Positions 26,345 through 36,779 are shown, counted from the first letter of the stretch. The stretch: 64,000 nt of DNA from Mameliella sp. CS4 (GCF_019392335.1 NZ_JAHXRQ010000002.1:124001-188000); one strand, 5' to 3'. Numbers and translations are program-made. Notes: a model not told the origin generated them from the sequence alone.

Positions 26345-27934
26345 ATGTCCGACCTTCAGCCCGTGCGCCGCGCGCTGCTTTCCGTTTCCGACAAGACCGG
26401 CCTGACCGACCTGGGCCGCGCGCTGGCCGAAAAGGGAGTGGAATTGCTCTCGACCGGCGGCTCTGCCAAGGCGCTGCGCGACGCGGGTTTAAAGGTGCGG
26501 GACGTGGCCGACCTCACCGGTTTTCCGGAAATGATGGACGGGCGGGTCAAGACGCTGCACCCCAAGGTGCACGGCGGGCTGCTGGCACTGCGTGACAACG
26601 GGATGCACACGGCGGCGATGGCCGAGCACGGAATTGTCCCGATCGACCTGCTGGTCGTGAACCTCTACCCCTTCGAGGAAACGGTGGCCAAGGGTGCCGA
26701 CTATGACACCTGCATCGAGAACATCGACATCGGCGGCCCCGCGATGATCCGCGCGGCGGCCAAGAACCATGCTTTTGTCACCACCATCGTGGACGTCGAG
26801 GACTACGACGCATTGCTGGCAGAGCTTGACGCAAACGACGGTTTGACCTCCATCGAATTCCGCAAGCGGCAGGCGCAGATCGCCTATGCCCGCACCGGCG
26901 CCTATGATGCCGCCGTCAGCACCTGGATGGCCGCCGCAATCGGCGAGGCGACCCCGCGCCGCCGGGTCTTTGCCGGCACGCTGGCGCAAAGCCTGCGCTA
27001 CGGCGAGAACCCGCACCAGAACGCGGCCTTTTATACCGACGGCTCGATGCGTCCGGGCGTGGCCACGGCGGAACAGCTGCAGGGCAAGGAGCTGAGCTAC
27101 AACAACATCAACGACACCGACGCGGCATTTGAGCTGGTGTCGGAATTCCTGCCGGGCGACGGCCCGGCCTGTGCCATCATCAAGCACGCCAACCCCTCGG
27201 GCGTGGCGCGCGGCGCAACCATGAAGGAGGCCTATCAGAAGGCCTTCGACTGTGACCGCACCTCGGCCTTTGGCGGGATCGTGGCGCTGAACGGAGAGCT
27301 GGACGGCGAGACAGCCGAGGCGATTTCCGAGATATTCACCGAAGTCGTGATCGCCCCCGCCATCCATTACGACGCCAAGGACATCTTCGCGAAAAAGAAG
27401 AACCTGCGCCTGATCCTGGCGCCCGGCCTTGCCAACCCGGCCTCTGCTGGTCTGGCCTGGCGGCAGGTTGCGGGTGGCCTCCTGGTGCAGGACCGCGACA
27501 ACGGCGCCCGCGCGCTGGACGACCTGAAGGTGGTGACGAAAGTCGCCCCGACGGAGGCGCAGATGCAGGACCTGCTGTTCGCCTGGAAGGTCGCGAAACA
27601 CGTCAAGTCCAATGCCATCGTTTACGTCAAGGACCTTGCCACCGTGGGCGTCGGCGCGGGCCAGATGAGCCGGGTCGATTCGGCGCTGATCGCGGCCAAG
27701 AAGTCCGAGCGCATGGCCGAGGCGCTGGGCCTGCCCGCGCCGCTGACGCAAGGGTCCGCCGTGGCCTCTGACGCGTTCTTTCCCTTCCCCGATGGTCTGA
27801 TGGAGGCGGCGGCGGCTGGTGCAAGCTGCGTGATTCAGCCCGGCGGGTCGATGCGGGACGACGAGGTGATCGCCGCGGCCGACGAGGCCGGCCTGGCGAT
27901 GGTCTTTACCGGCATGCGTCATTTCCGCCACTGA
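26345..27934 (+). CDS. purH: Bifunctional AICAR formyltransferase / IMP cyclohydrolase
   Basis: 529 residues catalysing the last two steps of IMP synthesis. The N-terminal cyclohydrolase (MGS-like) domain has [20 protein letters not shown] and [17 protein letters not shown]; the transformylase domain begins near residue 200 with [31 protein letters not shown] (K-H catalytic pair near 275) and the C-terminal GMRHFRH. SD GAGGGG precedes the ATG. Confidence 0.98.
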   Translation: MSDLQPVRRALLSVSDKTGLTDLGRALAEKGVELLSTGGSAKALRDAGLKVRDVADLTGFPEMMDGRVKTLHPKVHGGLLALRDNGMHTAAMAEHGIVPIDLLVVNLYPFEETVAKGADYDTCIENIDIGGPAMIRAAAKNHAFVTTIVDVEDYDALLAELDANDGLTSIEFRKRQAQIAYARTGAYDAAVSTWMAAAIGEATPRRRVFAGTLAQSLRYGENPHQNAAFYTDGSMRPGVATAEQLQGKELSYNNINDTDAAFELVSEFLPGDGPACAIIKHANPSGVARGATMKEAYQKAFDCDRTSAFGGIVALNGELDGETAEAISEIFTEVVIAPAIHYDAKDIFAKKKNLRLILAPGLANPASAGLAWRQVAGGLLVQDRDNGARALDDLKVVTKVAPTEAQMQDLLFAWKVAKHVKSNAIVYVKDLATVGVGAGQMSRVDSALIAAKKSERMAEALGLPAPLTQGSAVASDAFFPFPDGLMEAAAAGASCVIQPGGSMRDDEVIAAADEAGLAMVFTGMRHFRH

Positions 27935-27950
27935 AGTAGGATGGGGGCGC

Positions 27951-28031
27951 CATGCCGGAGGCATGCTTTCAGCATGACCCCCGTCGCCTGCGGCGCCTCC
28001 CCCAGGGTATTTGGACCAAGAAGAAACATGG
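27951..28031 (+). repeat. Hairpin plus GGGTATTT element, copy B
   Basis: A perfect CATGCC/GGCATG hairpin (27951-27965) and an outer GGGGGCGCC...GGCGCCTCCCCC pairing precede CAGGGTATTTGGACC and AAGAAGAAACATGG (28003-28031). It lies between purH and lspA. The AAGAAGAAACAT block is shared with the copy at 56608. Confidence 0.55.
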
Positions 28032-28146
28032 TGCCGGGCGCGGGACGGCAAAGCCGCTTGCGCGCCCGGTTTCCGCCCACTAGGTCTGCGGGCGACAAAA
28101 GCAGGAGGCGGTTCTGGCTGCAGCAGGTAAAGAGGCGTCGGGCGGG

Positions 28147-28617
28147 TTGAAGCTGGTGTTCTGGGTGACACTGGCGATCTTCCTGCTGGACCAGGTGACG
28201 AAGTACCTGGTGGTGCATGTCATGGGACTTGCCAACAAGCTGGCCATCGAGGTCCTGCCGCCTTACCTCAATCTCCGCATGGCCTGGAATTACGGTGTCA
28301 ATTTCGGCCTCTTCTCGGGCGATGCGGCGGCGACTCGCTGGATCCTGATCTCTGTCGCACTGGGCATCATCCTGTTTGTCGTGGTCTGGATGCGCCGCGA
28401 TCCTCCGGGCGTCATGGGGCTGATCTCGGCCGGATTCCTGATCGGCGGGGCGCTGGGCAACGTGATCGACAGGCTGGTCTACGGTGCGGTGGCGGACTTT
28501 TTGAACATGTCCTGTTGCGGCATCGAAAACCCCTATGCCTTCAACGTCGCGGACATCGCGATCTTTATCGGCGCATTCGGGCTGATCCTTTTTCCCTCGC
28601 GCAAAAAGGCCCCGTGA
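28147..28617 (+). CDS. lspA: Lipoprotein signal peptidase
   Basis: 156 residues with four membrane helices. The catalytic aspartates are in GGALGNVIDRLVYGAVADFLN near residues 99-119 and in AFNVADIAIFIGAFGLIL near 130. The N-terminus KLVFWVTLAIFLLDQVTKYL is typical. The start is a TTG at 28147 with AAAGAGG upstream; a GTG three codons on is an alternative. It cleaves the signal peptide of lipoproteins, and the next gene encodes one. Confidence 0.94.
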   Translation: MKLVFWVTLAIFLLDQVTKYLVVHVMGLANKLAIEVLPPYLNLRMAWNYGVNFGLFSGDAAATRWILISVALGIILFVVVWMRRDPPGVMGLISAGFLIGGALGNVIDRLVYGAVADFLNMSCCGIENPYAFNVADIAIFIGAFGLILFPSRKKAP

Positions 28618-28671
28618 CGCCGCTTGCGAGATGGGGTAAGGCTGGCGAAACTCGGAATTCGGAGGGAAGCG

Positions 28672-29196
28672 ATGCGGCGTGCGCATCTTGTTGCAATCCT
28701 TGGCCTAGCGGGCATCGCCTCCTGTTCGGTGATCGACCGTGACAAACCCCTTCACGATCTGCGCACCAACAGTGCGCAGCCCGAGGAATTTGCCATCGTT
28801 CCGAACAAGCCGCTGGTTCAGCCCGAAAGCTATGCCCAGCTGCCGCCGCCGACACCGGGTGGTGCCAACCGGACCGACCAGACACCCAAGTCCGACGCCG
28901 TTGCCGCATTGGGTGGCAATCCGTCGCGCCTGGTGGCCAGCGGGCCGGGTGTTCCGGCGGGCGACACTGCTCTGATCCAGCGGGCCAGCCGCTTTGGCCG
29001 CGACCCCGGCGTGCGCCAGGAACTGGCCCAAAAGGACGCGAAATTCCGCCGCTCCAAGTCGATCTTCAACTGGTCGATCGTGCCGCAGGACGACTATTAC
29101 CGCGCCTACAGGCGAGAAACGCTGGACCCCTACCGTTGGTTGCGTGTCTACCGCCGTGCCGGGGCCAAGACTCCGGCGGCGCCGCCCAAAGAGTGA
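28672..29196 (+). CDS. DUF3035 lipoprotein
   Basis: 174 residues with a lipoprotein signal peptide (HLVAILGLAGIASC, lipobox LAGIASC, Cys about residue 18). The mature part has the DUF3035 text HDLRTNSAQPEEFAIVPNKP, SYAQLPPPTPGGANRTDQTP and a C-terminal aromatic stretch DDYYRAYRRETLDPYRWLR. GGAGGGAAGCG precedes the ATG. Its precursor would be processed by the adjacent LspA. Function unknown. Confidence 0.85.
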   Translation: MRRAHLVAILGLAGIASCSVIDRDKPLHDLRTNSAQPEEFAIVPNKPLVQPESYAQLPPPTPGGANRTDQTPKSDAVAALGGNPSRLVASGPGVPAGDTALIQRASRFGRDPGVRQELAQKDAKFRRSKSIFNWSIVPQDDYYRAYRRETLDPYRWLRVYRRAGAKTPAAPPKE

Positions 29197-29295
29197 CCTG
29201 CGCCGCGCGCGCCGGTCACGAGACTGTCACTCCGGCTTGAAGTTGCCGCCGCCGCGCGTACCTAATGCGACATCCGGAAAACCAGAGGATGCCGC

Positions 29296-30660
29296 ATGCG
29301 CCGACTGACCCTGTTATTCGCTTTCGCCCTATCGCTGACCGCGCCTGTCGCCGTCTCCGCCCAGGAGGCGGGCAAGGTATCGACCTTTGCGCTGGACAAC
29401 GGCATGGACGTTGTCGTGATCGAGGACCATCGTGCCCCGGTCGTGGTGCACATGGTCTGGTACCGCGCGGGATCTGCAGATGAACGCCCCGGCGCTTCGG
29501 GGGTGGCGCATTTCCTGGAACACCTGCTGTTCAAGGGCACCGACACATTGGCCCCGGGGGAATTCAGCGCAACCGTCGCCGCAAACGGTGGATCGGACAA
29601 CGCCTTTACCAGCTTCGACACCACCGCCTATCACCAGCGCGTCGCCGCCGACCGGCTGGGCCTGATGATGAAGATGGAAGCCGACCGCATGGTGAACCTG
29701 CGGCTCTCCGAAGCGGATATCCTGACCGAGCGCGAGGTCATCATCGAAGAGCGCAACATGCGGGTAGAGAACAGCCCCGGCGCGCTGTTCCGTGAACAAA
29801 AGAACGCCGCGCTCTACCTCAATCATCCCTATGGCACGCCGGTGATCGGCTGGCGACACGAGATGGAGCAGTTGGACCTGGACGATGCACTGGCCTACTA
29901 CCGCCAGTTCTATGCGCCCAACAACGCCATCCTGGTCGTCGCCGGGGACGTGACCCCCGAAGAGGTGCGCACCCTGGCCAAAGAGCACTACGGCCCGCTT
30001 CCCGCCAATCCCGACCTCGGCGATCGCGCCCGTCCGACCGAACCCCGACACCTGTCGGAACGGCGGATGACCTATACCGACCCGCGCGTGTCGCAGCCCT
30101 ATGTCACCCGCAGCTATCTTGCCCCGGCCCGGACAAGTGGCGCCCAGCAGGAGGCGGCGGCGCTGGCCATCCTGTCCCAGGTTCTTGGTGGAGGGCAGAC
30201 CTCTGTCCTGACCCAGAAACTGCAGTTCGAAAGCCGGGTCGCAGTCTATACCGACGCCTATTACGACGACACCACGCTGGACGCCTCCAGCTTTACGCTG
30301 GTGGTTGTGCCGGCTCCGGGTGTCAGCCTCGAAAAGGCAGAAGCCGCGCTTGAAGAAGTGCTGGCCGAGGTGATCGCGGAGGGCATCGACGCCGACCAGC
30401 TTGACCGGATCAAGTTCCAGATCAAGGCATCCCAGATCTACGCGCTGGACAATCCCGCCAGCATCGCGCGCCGCTATGGCAATGCGCTGACCACCGGCCT
30501 GACTGTCGACGACGTGCAGGACTGGCCCGACGTGCTACAGGCCGTGACGGGCGAGGACATCGTCGCGGCCGCGCAAAAGGTGTTCGACCGCCGCCAATCC
30601 GTGACCGGTTACCTGATGGCACCGGACGCACAGACCCCGCAGCAGGAGGTGACCCAATGA
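29296..30660 (+). CDS. M16 family zinc metallopeptidase, active-type subunit
   Basis: 454 residues with a signal peptide ending VAVSAQEA. The inverted zinc motif HFLEHLLFKG (HxxEH) lies near residue 72, with the distal Glu in the ILTEREVIIEERNM block near 150. The C-terminal half repeats the fold (RMTYTDPRVSQPYVTRSYLAP). The stop overlaps the next gene's ATG as ATGA. Periplasmic processing peptidase acting with its partner; substrate unknown. Confidence 0.92.
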   Translation: MRRLTLLFAFALSLTAPVAVSAQEAGKVSTFALDNGMDVVVIEDHRAPVVVHMVWYRAGSADERPGASGVAHFLEHLLFKGTDTLAPGEFSATVAANGGSDNAFTSFDTTAYHQRVAADRLGLMMKMEADRMVNLRLSEADILTEREVIIEERNMRVENSPGALFREQKNAALYLNHPYGTPVIGWRHEMEQLDLDDALAYYRQFYAPNNAILVVAGDVTPEEVRTLAKEHYGPLPANPDLGDRARPTEPRHLSERRMTYTDPRVSQPYVTRSYLAPARTSGAQQEAAALAILSQVLGGGQTSVLTQKLQFESRVAVYTDAYYDDTTLDASSFTLVVVPAPGVSLEKAEAALEEVLAEVIAEGIDADQLDRIKFQIKASQIYALDNPASIARRYGNALTTGLTVDDVQDWPDVLQAVTGEDIVAAAQKVFDRRQSVTGYLMAPDAQTPQQEVTQ

Positions 30661-31976
30661 TCCGCCGCTTTGTCCTTGCCTTCGGCATGATCTGTGCCGG
30701 TTTCGCCGCTCATGCCGAGATCGAGATCCAGGAAGTGACCAGCCCCGGCGGTTTCAAGGCCTGGCTGGTCGAGGAGCCATCGATTCCCTTCGTCGCGTTG
30801 GAAATCCGGTTTCTGGGCGGGGCCTCTCTGGATGCGCAGGGCAAACGCGGGGCGACCAACCTGATGGTCGGCCTGCTTGAAGAGGGCGCCGAAGACCTGG
30901 ACGCGCGCGGATTTGCCGAGGCGCGCGACGGGATCGCGGCGCAGTTCCGCTATGACGTGGGTGACGACACGGTCAGCGTTTCGGCCAAGTTCCTGACCGA
31001 AACGCGGGACGAGGCCGTTGACCTGCTGCGGTCCTCGCTGGTCTCGCCCCGTTTCGACGAGGTCGCCATCGAACGCGTCCGCGATCAGGTGCTGTCCGGC
31101 ATCCGGTCCGACGCCACCGACCCGGACGAGATCGTGGGCGATGCCTTTTACGGGCTGGTCTTTGGCGATCATCCCTACGGGACCAACCAGAACGGCACCG
31201 TGGAAAGCGTCACGGCCCTGACCCGGGCCGATATCGTCGACGCCCATCGTGCCGCGCTGGCCCAGGACCGGATCTATGTCGGCGCCGCAGGCGACATCAG
31301 CGCCGAGGAACTGGGCGCGTTGCTGGACAAGCTGTTTTCGGACCTGCCCGAAACCGGCGCGCCGCAGCCCGCCGACGTGGAGGTGCAGACCGAGGCCGGT
31401 GTGACCGTTGTCCCCTTTGACACCCCGCAATCGGTGGCGATCTTTGGCCACAAGGGGATGAAGCGGGACGATCCCGATTTCTTTGCCGCCTACGTGCTGA
31501 ACACGATCTTTGGCGGCGGCGGGTTCGAGGCGCGGCTGATGAACGAGGTGCGTGAAAAGCGGGGCCTGACATACGGCGTCTATTCCTACCTCTCGCCGCG
31601 CGAGCACGCCGAACTGATGCTGGGCCGCGTGGCCTCTGCCAATGATCGTATCGCCGAGACTGTAGACGTGATCCGCGATGAATGGACCAAGATGGCGAGT
31701 GAGGGTGCGACGCCCGAGGAGCTGGAGCGCGCCAAGACCTACCTGACCGGCGCCTATCCGCTACGGTTCGACGGCAACGCGCCGATTGCGCGGATCCTCG
31801 TGGGGATGCAGATGGACGACCTGTCGCCCGACTACATCACGACGCGCAACGCCAAGATCGAGGCAGTCACGCTGGAAGACGTCAAGCGCGTGGCGGGTGA
31901 GTTGATGAAACCCGAGGACCTGCGCTTTGTCGTGGTCGGCCAGCCCGAGGGGCTGGAGGCGACCGTGGGGCAGTAG
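30657..31976 (+). CDS. M16 family peptidase, inactive-type partner
   Basis: 439 residues with signal peptide MIRRFVLAFGMICAGFAAHA. It has the M16 fold but the zinc motif is replaced by TNLMVGLLEEGAE; it keeps the C-terminal R/Y-type segment REKRGLTYGVYSYLSP near residue 298, which in heterodimeric M16 enzymes binds substrate. Translationally coupled to the HxxEH subunit (ATGA overlap). The two would form an active/inactive pair in the periplasm. Confidence 0.92.
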   Translation: MIRRFVLAFGMICAGFAAHAEIEIQEVTSPGGFKAWLVEEPSIPFVALEIRFLGGASLDAQGKRGATNLMVGLLEEGAEDLDARGFAEARDGIAAQFRYDVGDDTVSVSAKFLTETRDEAVDLLRSSLVSPRFDEVAIERVRDQVLSGIRSDATDPDEIVGDAFYGLVFGDHPYGTNQNGTVESVTALTRADIVDAHRAALAQDRIYVGAAGDISAEELGALLDKLFSDLPETGAPQPADVEVQTEAGVTVVPFDTPQSVAIFGHKGMKRDDPDFFAAYVLNTIFGGGGFEARLMNEVREKRGLTYGVYSYLSPREHAELMLGRVASANDRIAETVDVIRDEWTKMASEGATPEELERAKTYLTGAYPLRFDGNAPIARILVGMQMDDLSPDYITTRNAKIEAVTLEDVKRVAGELMKPEDLRFVVVGQPEGLEATVGQ

Positions 31977-31994
31977 CGCTATACCTGCCATAGA

Positions 31995-32037
31995 AAAAGG
32001 GCTGGGAAACGTAGTGTTCCCAGCCCTTTCTTTTTTG
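31995..32037 (+). terminator. Bidirectional rho-independent terminator
   Basis: A long stem AAAGGGCTGGGAA paired with TTCCCAGCCCTTT around a 7-nt loop, flanked by TCTTTTTT on the plus side and by TTTTTCTA when read on the minus strand. It separates the M16 pair from the convergent dapA. Confidence 0.93.
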
Positions 32038-32056
32038 TTTCGAGAGCGAAGTCGGC

Positions 32057-32932
32057 TCAGTTCATCAGGCCCGCGTGGCGCAGGGCGCTGTCCACCTTGG
32101 CGCGTGTCCCTTCGGTCAGCGGCACCAGCGGCAGACGCACCTCGTCCGAGCCCAGACCCAGCCGCGACATGGCATATTTGGCGCCGCAGAGGCCCGGCTC
32201 GGTAAAGATCGCCTGGTGCAGAGGCATCAGCCGGTCCTGGATTTCCAGCGCCTTGCCGTAGTCCCCGGCCAGACAGGCCTCTTGCAGCTCTGCGCAGAGG
32301 CGGGGTGCCGCGTTCGCGGTGACGGAAATACAGCCGACGCCGCCCTGGGCGTTGAACCCGTGCGCGGTGGCATCCTCGCCCGAGATCTGCAGGAAATCCT
32401 GCCCGCAGGAAATGCGCTGCTGGCAGACGCGGGCCAGGTCGCCGGTGGCATCCTTGACGCCGACGATGCGCGGCAGCTTGGCCAGTTCCCCCATCGTGTC
32501 CGGCGACATGTCCACGACCGAACGCCCGGGGATGTTGTAGATGATGATCGGGATGTCGGCGCAGTCGTGCACCGCCTTGAAATGCGCGATCAGACCGGCT
32601 TGGGTCGGCTTGTTGTAATAGGGCGTCACCACCAGCGCGCCATCGGCGCCGACCTTGGCAGCATATTCGGTAAAGCGGATCGCCTCGTCGGTATTGTTCG
32701 ACCCGGCCCCGGCGATCACCGGTATGCGGCCCGCGACCGCCTTGACCACGCAGGCGATGACTTCTTCGTGTTCGCGGTGCGTCAGCGTGGGGCTTTCGCC
32801 GGTCGTGCCCACGGGAACCAGCCCGTGAGAGCCTTCCTCGATGTGCCATTCGACCAGCTTTTTGAGCATGTCGAAATCCACTGCGCCGTCCTTGAACGGC
32901 GTGACCAGGGCAGGCATTGAACCTTTAAACAT
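32057..32932 (-). CDS. dapA: 4-hydroxy-tetrahydrodipicolinate synthase
   Basis: 291 residues, a TIM-barrel aldolase. Family text [16 protein letters not shown] at the start, [17 protein letters not shown] near 43, the catalytic Tyr in [17 protein letters not shown] near 132 and the Schiff-base Lys in [15 protein letters not shown] near 160. Condenses pyruvate with aspartate semialdehyde; dapB is at 21800 on the other strand. Terminator shared with the M16 operon. Confidence 0.96.
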   Translation of the reverse strand: MFKGSMPALVTPFKDGAVDFDMLKKLVEWHIEEGSHGLVPVGTTGESPTLTHREHEEVIACVVKAVAGRIPVIAGAGSNNTDEAIRFTEYAAKVGADGALVVTPYYNKPTQAGLIAHFKAVHDCADIPIIIYNIPGRSVVDMSPDTMGELAKLPRIVGVKDATGDLARVCQQRISCGQDFLQISGEDATAHGFNAQGGVGCISVTANAAPRLCAELQEACLAGDYGKALEIQDRLMPLHQAIFTEPGLCGAKYAMSRLGLGSDEVRLPLVPLTEGTRAKVDSALRHAGLMN

Positions 32933-33077
32933 GACACGCTCCTTTCATTTGTCCGGCCCGGTGCGACTTGCGGTGGAAACCCGCCGACCCCGCGACTATG
33001 TGAGTTGCACGAGCCCGCCCCGGACGTATCCTTTGCAAGAAGCGTCTATTCCTTTTCATCACGGAAAAAGCAAGTCG

Positions 33078-35030
33078 ATGTCACGTCTCCTTGCCTTGTT
33101 GTTGCTGTTCGTCACCGCCCTGCCGGCTTTTGCGCAGGAGCGCGGAGCGTCTTTGGCCAAGGCCATGCAGTCCATGCGCGAGGGCAACTGGGCGGCGGCC
33201 CGAATCGCGGCACGGGGCGACGGGCAGGCGGCGGTGGACGTGATCCTCTGGCACGCGCTGCGGGCGGGCCGTGGCGATGCGCGCGAGGTGCAGGATTTCC
33301 TGTCGCGCCACCCTGACTGGCCGGGGTTGCCCTACCTGCGCGAAAAATCCGAACCCACCATGTCCGAGGCCTCTCTGGACGAGATCCGGACTTTCTTTGC
33401 CGATGCGCTGCCGCAGACGGGCAGCGGCGCGCTGTCCCTGGCCAAGGCGCATATGGCGCAGGGCAACGAGGGCGCGGCGCAGGCCGATATCGTTCTGGCC
33501 TGGCGCACGCTGTCGATGACCTCGGACGAACGCCGCGCCTTTCTGATCACCTGGGGTGAGATCCTGCGCGACCATCACGAGGCGCGTCTGGACATGGCGC
33601 TGTGGCAGGGGTGGAGCCGGGACGCGGGCCAGATGATGGGTCTTGTCGACGAAGGCTGGCAGGCGCTGGCACAGGCGCGGCTGGCGCTGCGCACATCGGC
33701 GCCCGGCGTGGACACGCTGATTGCCAAGGTGCCCGAGGATCTGGCCGATCACCCGGGGTTGGCCTACGAGCGGTTCCTGTGGCGTGTGCGCAAGCGGCGC
33801 ACAGAGGACGCCATCGCGCTGTTGCGCGCGCAATCGGCCAGCCCGGCGGGCCTGGGCGAGCCTTGGGCCTGGGCGCCGGAGCGGATCGACCTTGCCCGCG
33901 AGCGGATGCGCGCCGGCGCCTATGCCGAAGCCTACGAGATCGCCGCCCGGCACTGGCTGGTCGAAGGCAGCGAATTTGCCGAGCTGGAGTGGATCGCCGG
34001 TTTTATCGCCCTGCGGTTCCTCGACCGGGCCGACCTGGCCGTGATGCATTTCGAGAATTTCAGCGATGCCGTCTGGACCCCGATTTCCGCCGGACGCGGC
34101 GGCTATTGGCTGGGCCGCGCCTACGAGGCGGCGGGCGAGTCGGAGAAGGCGAAAGAAGCCTATACGGCGGGGGCCGAGTACCAGACGTCTTTCTACGGGT
34201 TGCTGGCGGCGGAACGTGCCGGTTTGCCGCCGGACCCGACGCTGGCGGGCAACGATGCCTTTGACGACTGGCGCAAGGCCGATTTCACCAAGTCCAGCGT
34301 CTTTGAGGCGGCAATCCTTTTGCTCGCCGCCGGGGAAACGAACCTGGGTGAACGGTTCCTGACCCACCTGGCCGAGTCGCTGGACCGCGAAGGCATGGGC
34401 CGCATGGGCATGATGCTGATGGAGATGAATCGTCCGCATATCCAGGTCATGCTGGGCAAACGCGCGGCCCAATTCGGCATCCAGTTGCCCGGACCCTACT
34501 ACGCGCTGGATCCGCAGGTGACAGAGGGCGAATACCCGGTGCCCAAGGAACTGGTGCTGTCCATCGCGCGGCGCGAGTCCGAATTCGATCCGGGGGTGAT
34601 TTCCGGGGCCGGTGCGCGTGGCTACATGCAGCTGATGCCGGGCACGGCCAAGCTGGTTTCTGGCCAGCTGGGCGTGGAATACGATCTTGACCGGCTGCTG
34701 ACCGATCCGGGCTATAACGCCAAGCTGGGGTCGCGTTACCTTGCGGGGTTGGCGGAGCGGTTCGACGGCAATGCGGTGATGATGGCGGCGGGATACAACG
34801 CCGGGCCGGGTCGACCGATCGGATGGATGGAACGCTTTGGCGACCCGCGCAAGGGCGACATCGACATCATCGACTGGATCGAGATGATCCCCTTCGACGA
34901 GACCCGCAACTACGTCATGCGGGTCACCGAGAGCCTGCCGGTCTATCGCGCGCGGCTGGGCAAGCCGCCGCATCCGGTGCCGTTCAGCGAGGAATTGGTC
35001 GGCGGCACGCTCAAGGCGACGCTGGATTGA
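33078..35030 (+). CDS. Soluble lytic murein transglycosylase (Slt70 type)
   Basis: 650 residues with signal peptide MSRLLALLLLFVTALPAFAQ. A long alpha-helical superhelix of TPR-like units covers about residues 30-460 (EWIAGFIALRFLDRADLAVMHF is one). The C-terminal GH23 domain has catalytic Glu in ARRESEFDPGVISGAGARGYMQLMPGTAKLV near 497-527 and AAGYNAGPGRPIGWMERFGD near 572. Cuts peptidoglycan glycan strands in the periplasm. Divergent from dapA by 145 bp. Confidence 0.94.
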   Translation: MSRLLALLLLFVTALPAFAQERGASLAKAMQSMREGNWAAARIAARGDGQAAVDVILWHALRAGRGDAREVQDFLSRHPDWPGLPYLREKSEPTMSEASLDEIRTFFADALPQTGSGALSLAKAHMAQGNEGAAQADIVLAWRTLSMTSDERRAFLITWGEILRDHHEARLDMALWQGWSRDAGQMMGLVDEGWQALAQARLALRTSAPGVDTLIAKVPEDLADHPGLAYERFLWRVRKRRTEDAIALLRAQSASPAGLGEPWAWAPERIDLARERMRAGAYAEAYEIAARHWLVEGSEFAELEWIAGFIALRFLDRADLAVMHFENFSDAVWTPISAGRGGYWLGRAYEAAGESEKAKEAYTAGAEYQTSFYGLLAAERAGLPPDPTLAGNDAFDDWRKADFTKSSVFEAAILLLAAGETNLGERFLTHLAESLDREGMGRMGMMLMEMNRPHIQVMLGKRAAQFGIQLPGPYYALDPQVTEGEYPVPKELVLSIARRESEFDPGVISGAGARGYMQLMPGTAKLVSGQLGVEYDLDRLLTDPGYNAKLGSRYLAGLAERFDGNAVMMAAGYNAGPGRPIGWMERFGDPRKGDIDIIDWIEMIPFDETRNYVMRVTESLPVYRARLGKPPHPVPFSEELVGGTLKATLD

Positions 35031-35042
35031 CGTGTGGCCGCC

Positions 35043-35120
35043 GGGGCAGGGGGCTCTGCCCCCTCTGGACCTTCGGTCCATTCACCCCCGGAGGTATTTT
35101 TTCGCCCAAAGAAACAGGGG
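35043..35120 (+). repeat. Two hairpins plus GGAGGTATTTTTT element, copy C
   Basis: GGGGCAG/CTGCCCC (35043-35062) and TGGACC/GGTCCA (35066-35080) hairpins, then GGAGGTATTTTTTCG and CCAAAGAAACAGGGG (35090-35120). It follows the transglycosylase stop and could act as its terminator. Same architecture as the inverted copy at 56608. Confidence 0.6.
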
Positions 35121-35139
35121 TGACGGCTTCGGGTGACTC

Positions 35140-36009
35140 TCAGGTGTCTTTTTGACGCGCACGCCAGAGAGTGAACAGCCCGGCCGCAACGATCATCGCG
35201 GCGCCGAAGACCACGTTCCAGCGCAGCGTCTCGCCAAAGACGACTAGTCCCAAGGTGCTGGCAAAGACCAGTTGCAGGTAGGCAAAGGGCTGTACCGCGC
35301 TGGCCTCGGCCACCTCGTAGACGCGGATCATCAGGTAGTGTCCTGCTGCCCCGGTCAGGCACAGCAGACCCATCCAGGCCCAGTCCGGCCCTGTCATCGG
35401 TACCCAGAACCAGGCGCCGATCGCCGTGGCGACCACGACACCGGATACGCCGGTGTAGAAGAAGGACGTGGCGGAGCTGTCGCCTCGGGCCACGTAGCGC
35501 GTCAGCAGCGCGTAGAGTGCGAACATCAGCGCCGCCAGCAGCGGGATTGCCGCATAGGGTGAGAACACCCCGCCCGAGGGTTGCAGGATGATGATGACCC
35601 CGACAAAGCCCACCGCGATGGCCGTCCAGCGGCGCCAGCCGACATGTTCGCCCAGCACGGGGCCGGACAGTGCGGCCACAAGCAGAGGATAGGCGGCAAA
35701 GACCGCGTGGCTTTCGACCAGGCCCAGAAAGACGAAGGCCAGCACCATCACGTTGATCTCGACCACCAGCAGCGCGCCGCGAAAGACCTGCAACCAGGGG
35801 AAGGCGCTCTGCGCCGCCGCGCGCAGGCCCCCCGCCTTGCGGCCCGCCACGGTCAGCACGAAGGCGGCGAAGAACCAGTAGCGGATCATCACCACCATCA
35901 TGACGTTGTATTCCGCCGCCAGGTGGCGCGAAATGCCATCCTGCAACGCAAAGACGAAGGTGGTGGCCACCATGAGCCAGATGCCGAGGCGCGTGTTCTG
36001 CTGAGCCAT
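35140..36009 (-). CDS. EamA/DMT-superfamily transporter
   Basis: 289 residues with about ten membrane helices in two EamA halves. The halves meet near residue 145, and a conserved-looking VESHAVFAAYPLLVAALSGPVLGEHVGWRRW spans the end of the first. Exports or imports small metabolites; substrate not predictable. Ends with a basic tail TLWRARQKDT. 47 bp downstream of mnmD on the same strand. Confidence 0.88.
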   Translation of the reverse strand: MAQQNTRLGIWLMVATTFVFALQDGISRHLAAEYNVMMVVMIRYWFFAAFVLTVAGRKAGGLRAAAQSAFPWLQVFRGALLVVEINVMVLAFVFLGLVESHAVFAAYPLLVAALSGPVLGEHVGWRRWTAIAVGFVGVIIILQPSGGVFSPYAAIPLLAALMFALYALLTRYVARGDSSATSFFYTGVSGVVVATAIGAWFWVPMTGPDWAWMGLLCLTGAAGHYLMIRVYEVAEASAVQPFAYLQLVFASTLGLVVFGETLRWNVVFGAAMIVAAGLFTLWRARQKDT

Positions 36010-36056
36010 TGCGATATGTCCGGGGTCTCGCCGTCCCGATGGCCCCGCCGTGCGGG

Positions 36057-36731
36057 TCAGCCGGAGCGCGATGGTTTCAGGGCGGTCGTCATGTGACGTT
36101 TCCGGCCATAGCCCGCCGCGCGTGTGACCTCAAGCCCCGCATCCGCCAGCGCACGGCGCACGTGACCTGCCGCCGTGTAGGTGGCCGCCGTGCCGCCCGC
36201 GGTCATGTGCCGGGCAACCTGGGCCATCAGCTCGGCGTCCCAAAGCTCGGGGTTCTTGGCGGGAGAGAAACCGTCCAGAAACCAGGCATCGGCCAGCCCG
36301 TCCCAGCGCGGCAGGCTCTGGCGTGCGTCGCCTTCGATCATCTCGAACCGCAGGTCGGCCAGGTCAAAGCGTTTCCTGCCCCAATGTGGCGCCAGTTCGG
36401 TCGCAAGATCGGCGATTTCGGGAAAGCTTGCCTGTGCCCGGGTCATTTCGGCGGGCGACAGGGGAAAGGCCTCGAAGGTCGTGAAATGCAGGCGGCCACC
36501 CTGGCCCGACGCCCGCCAGAGCCGCAGCGCGGCGAGCAGGTTCAGCCCGGTGCCAAAGCCCAGTTCCGCGATGTGGAACCCCTCGCGGAACCGGCCCGGC
36601 AGCCCGTTGCCTGCCAGAAACACATGCGCGGTTTCAGCCAGCCCGTTTTCCAGGCTGTAATAGGGATCGTCGAAACGGGTCGAGACCGGGATCTCGTCCC
36701 GCCAGTCCAGATCGCTGCTCTGGTCGGGCAT
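36057..36731 (-). CDS. mnmD: tRNA 5-methylaminomethyl-2-thiouridine methyltransferase
   Basis: 224 residues. Corresponds to the methyltransferase half of E. coli MnmC. DEIPVSTRFDDPYYSLENGLAETAHVFL near residues 12-39 and IAELGFGTGLNLLAALRLW near 53-72 (SAM site) are diagnostic, with DAWFLDGFSPAKNPELWD near 145-162. It methylates nm5s2U at wobble position 34. Divergent, with a 48-bp gap, from an FAD-dependent oxidoreductase that resembles the other half of MnmC. Confidence 0.93.
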   Translation of the reverse strand: MPDQSSDLDWRDEIPVSTRFDDPYYSLENGLAETAHVFLAGNGLPGRFREGFHIAELGFGTGLNLLAALRLWRASGQGGRLHFTTFEAFPLSPAEMTRAQASFPEIADLATELAPHWGRKRFDLADLRFEMIEGDARQSLPRWDGLADAWFLDGFSPAKNPELWDAELMAQVARHMTAGGTAATYTAAGHVRRALADAGLEVTRAAGYGRKRHMTTALKPSRSG

Positions 36732-36779
36732 GGCATTCTTCCTTATCAACGGGCCGAGTTCTGACGAGGAGGGCTGGCA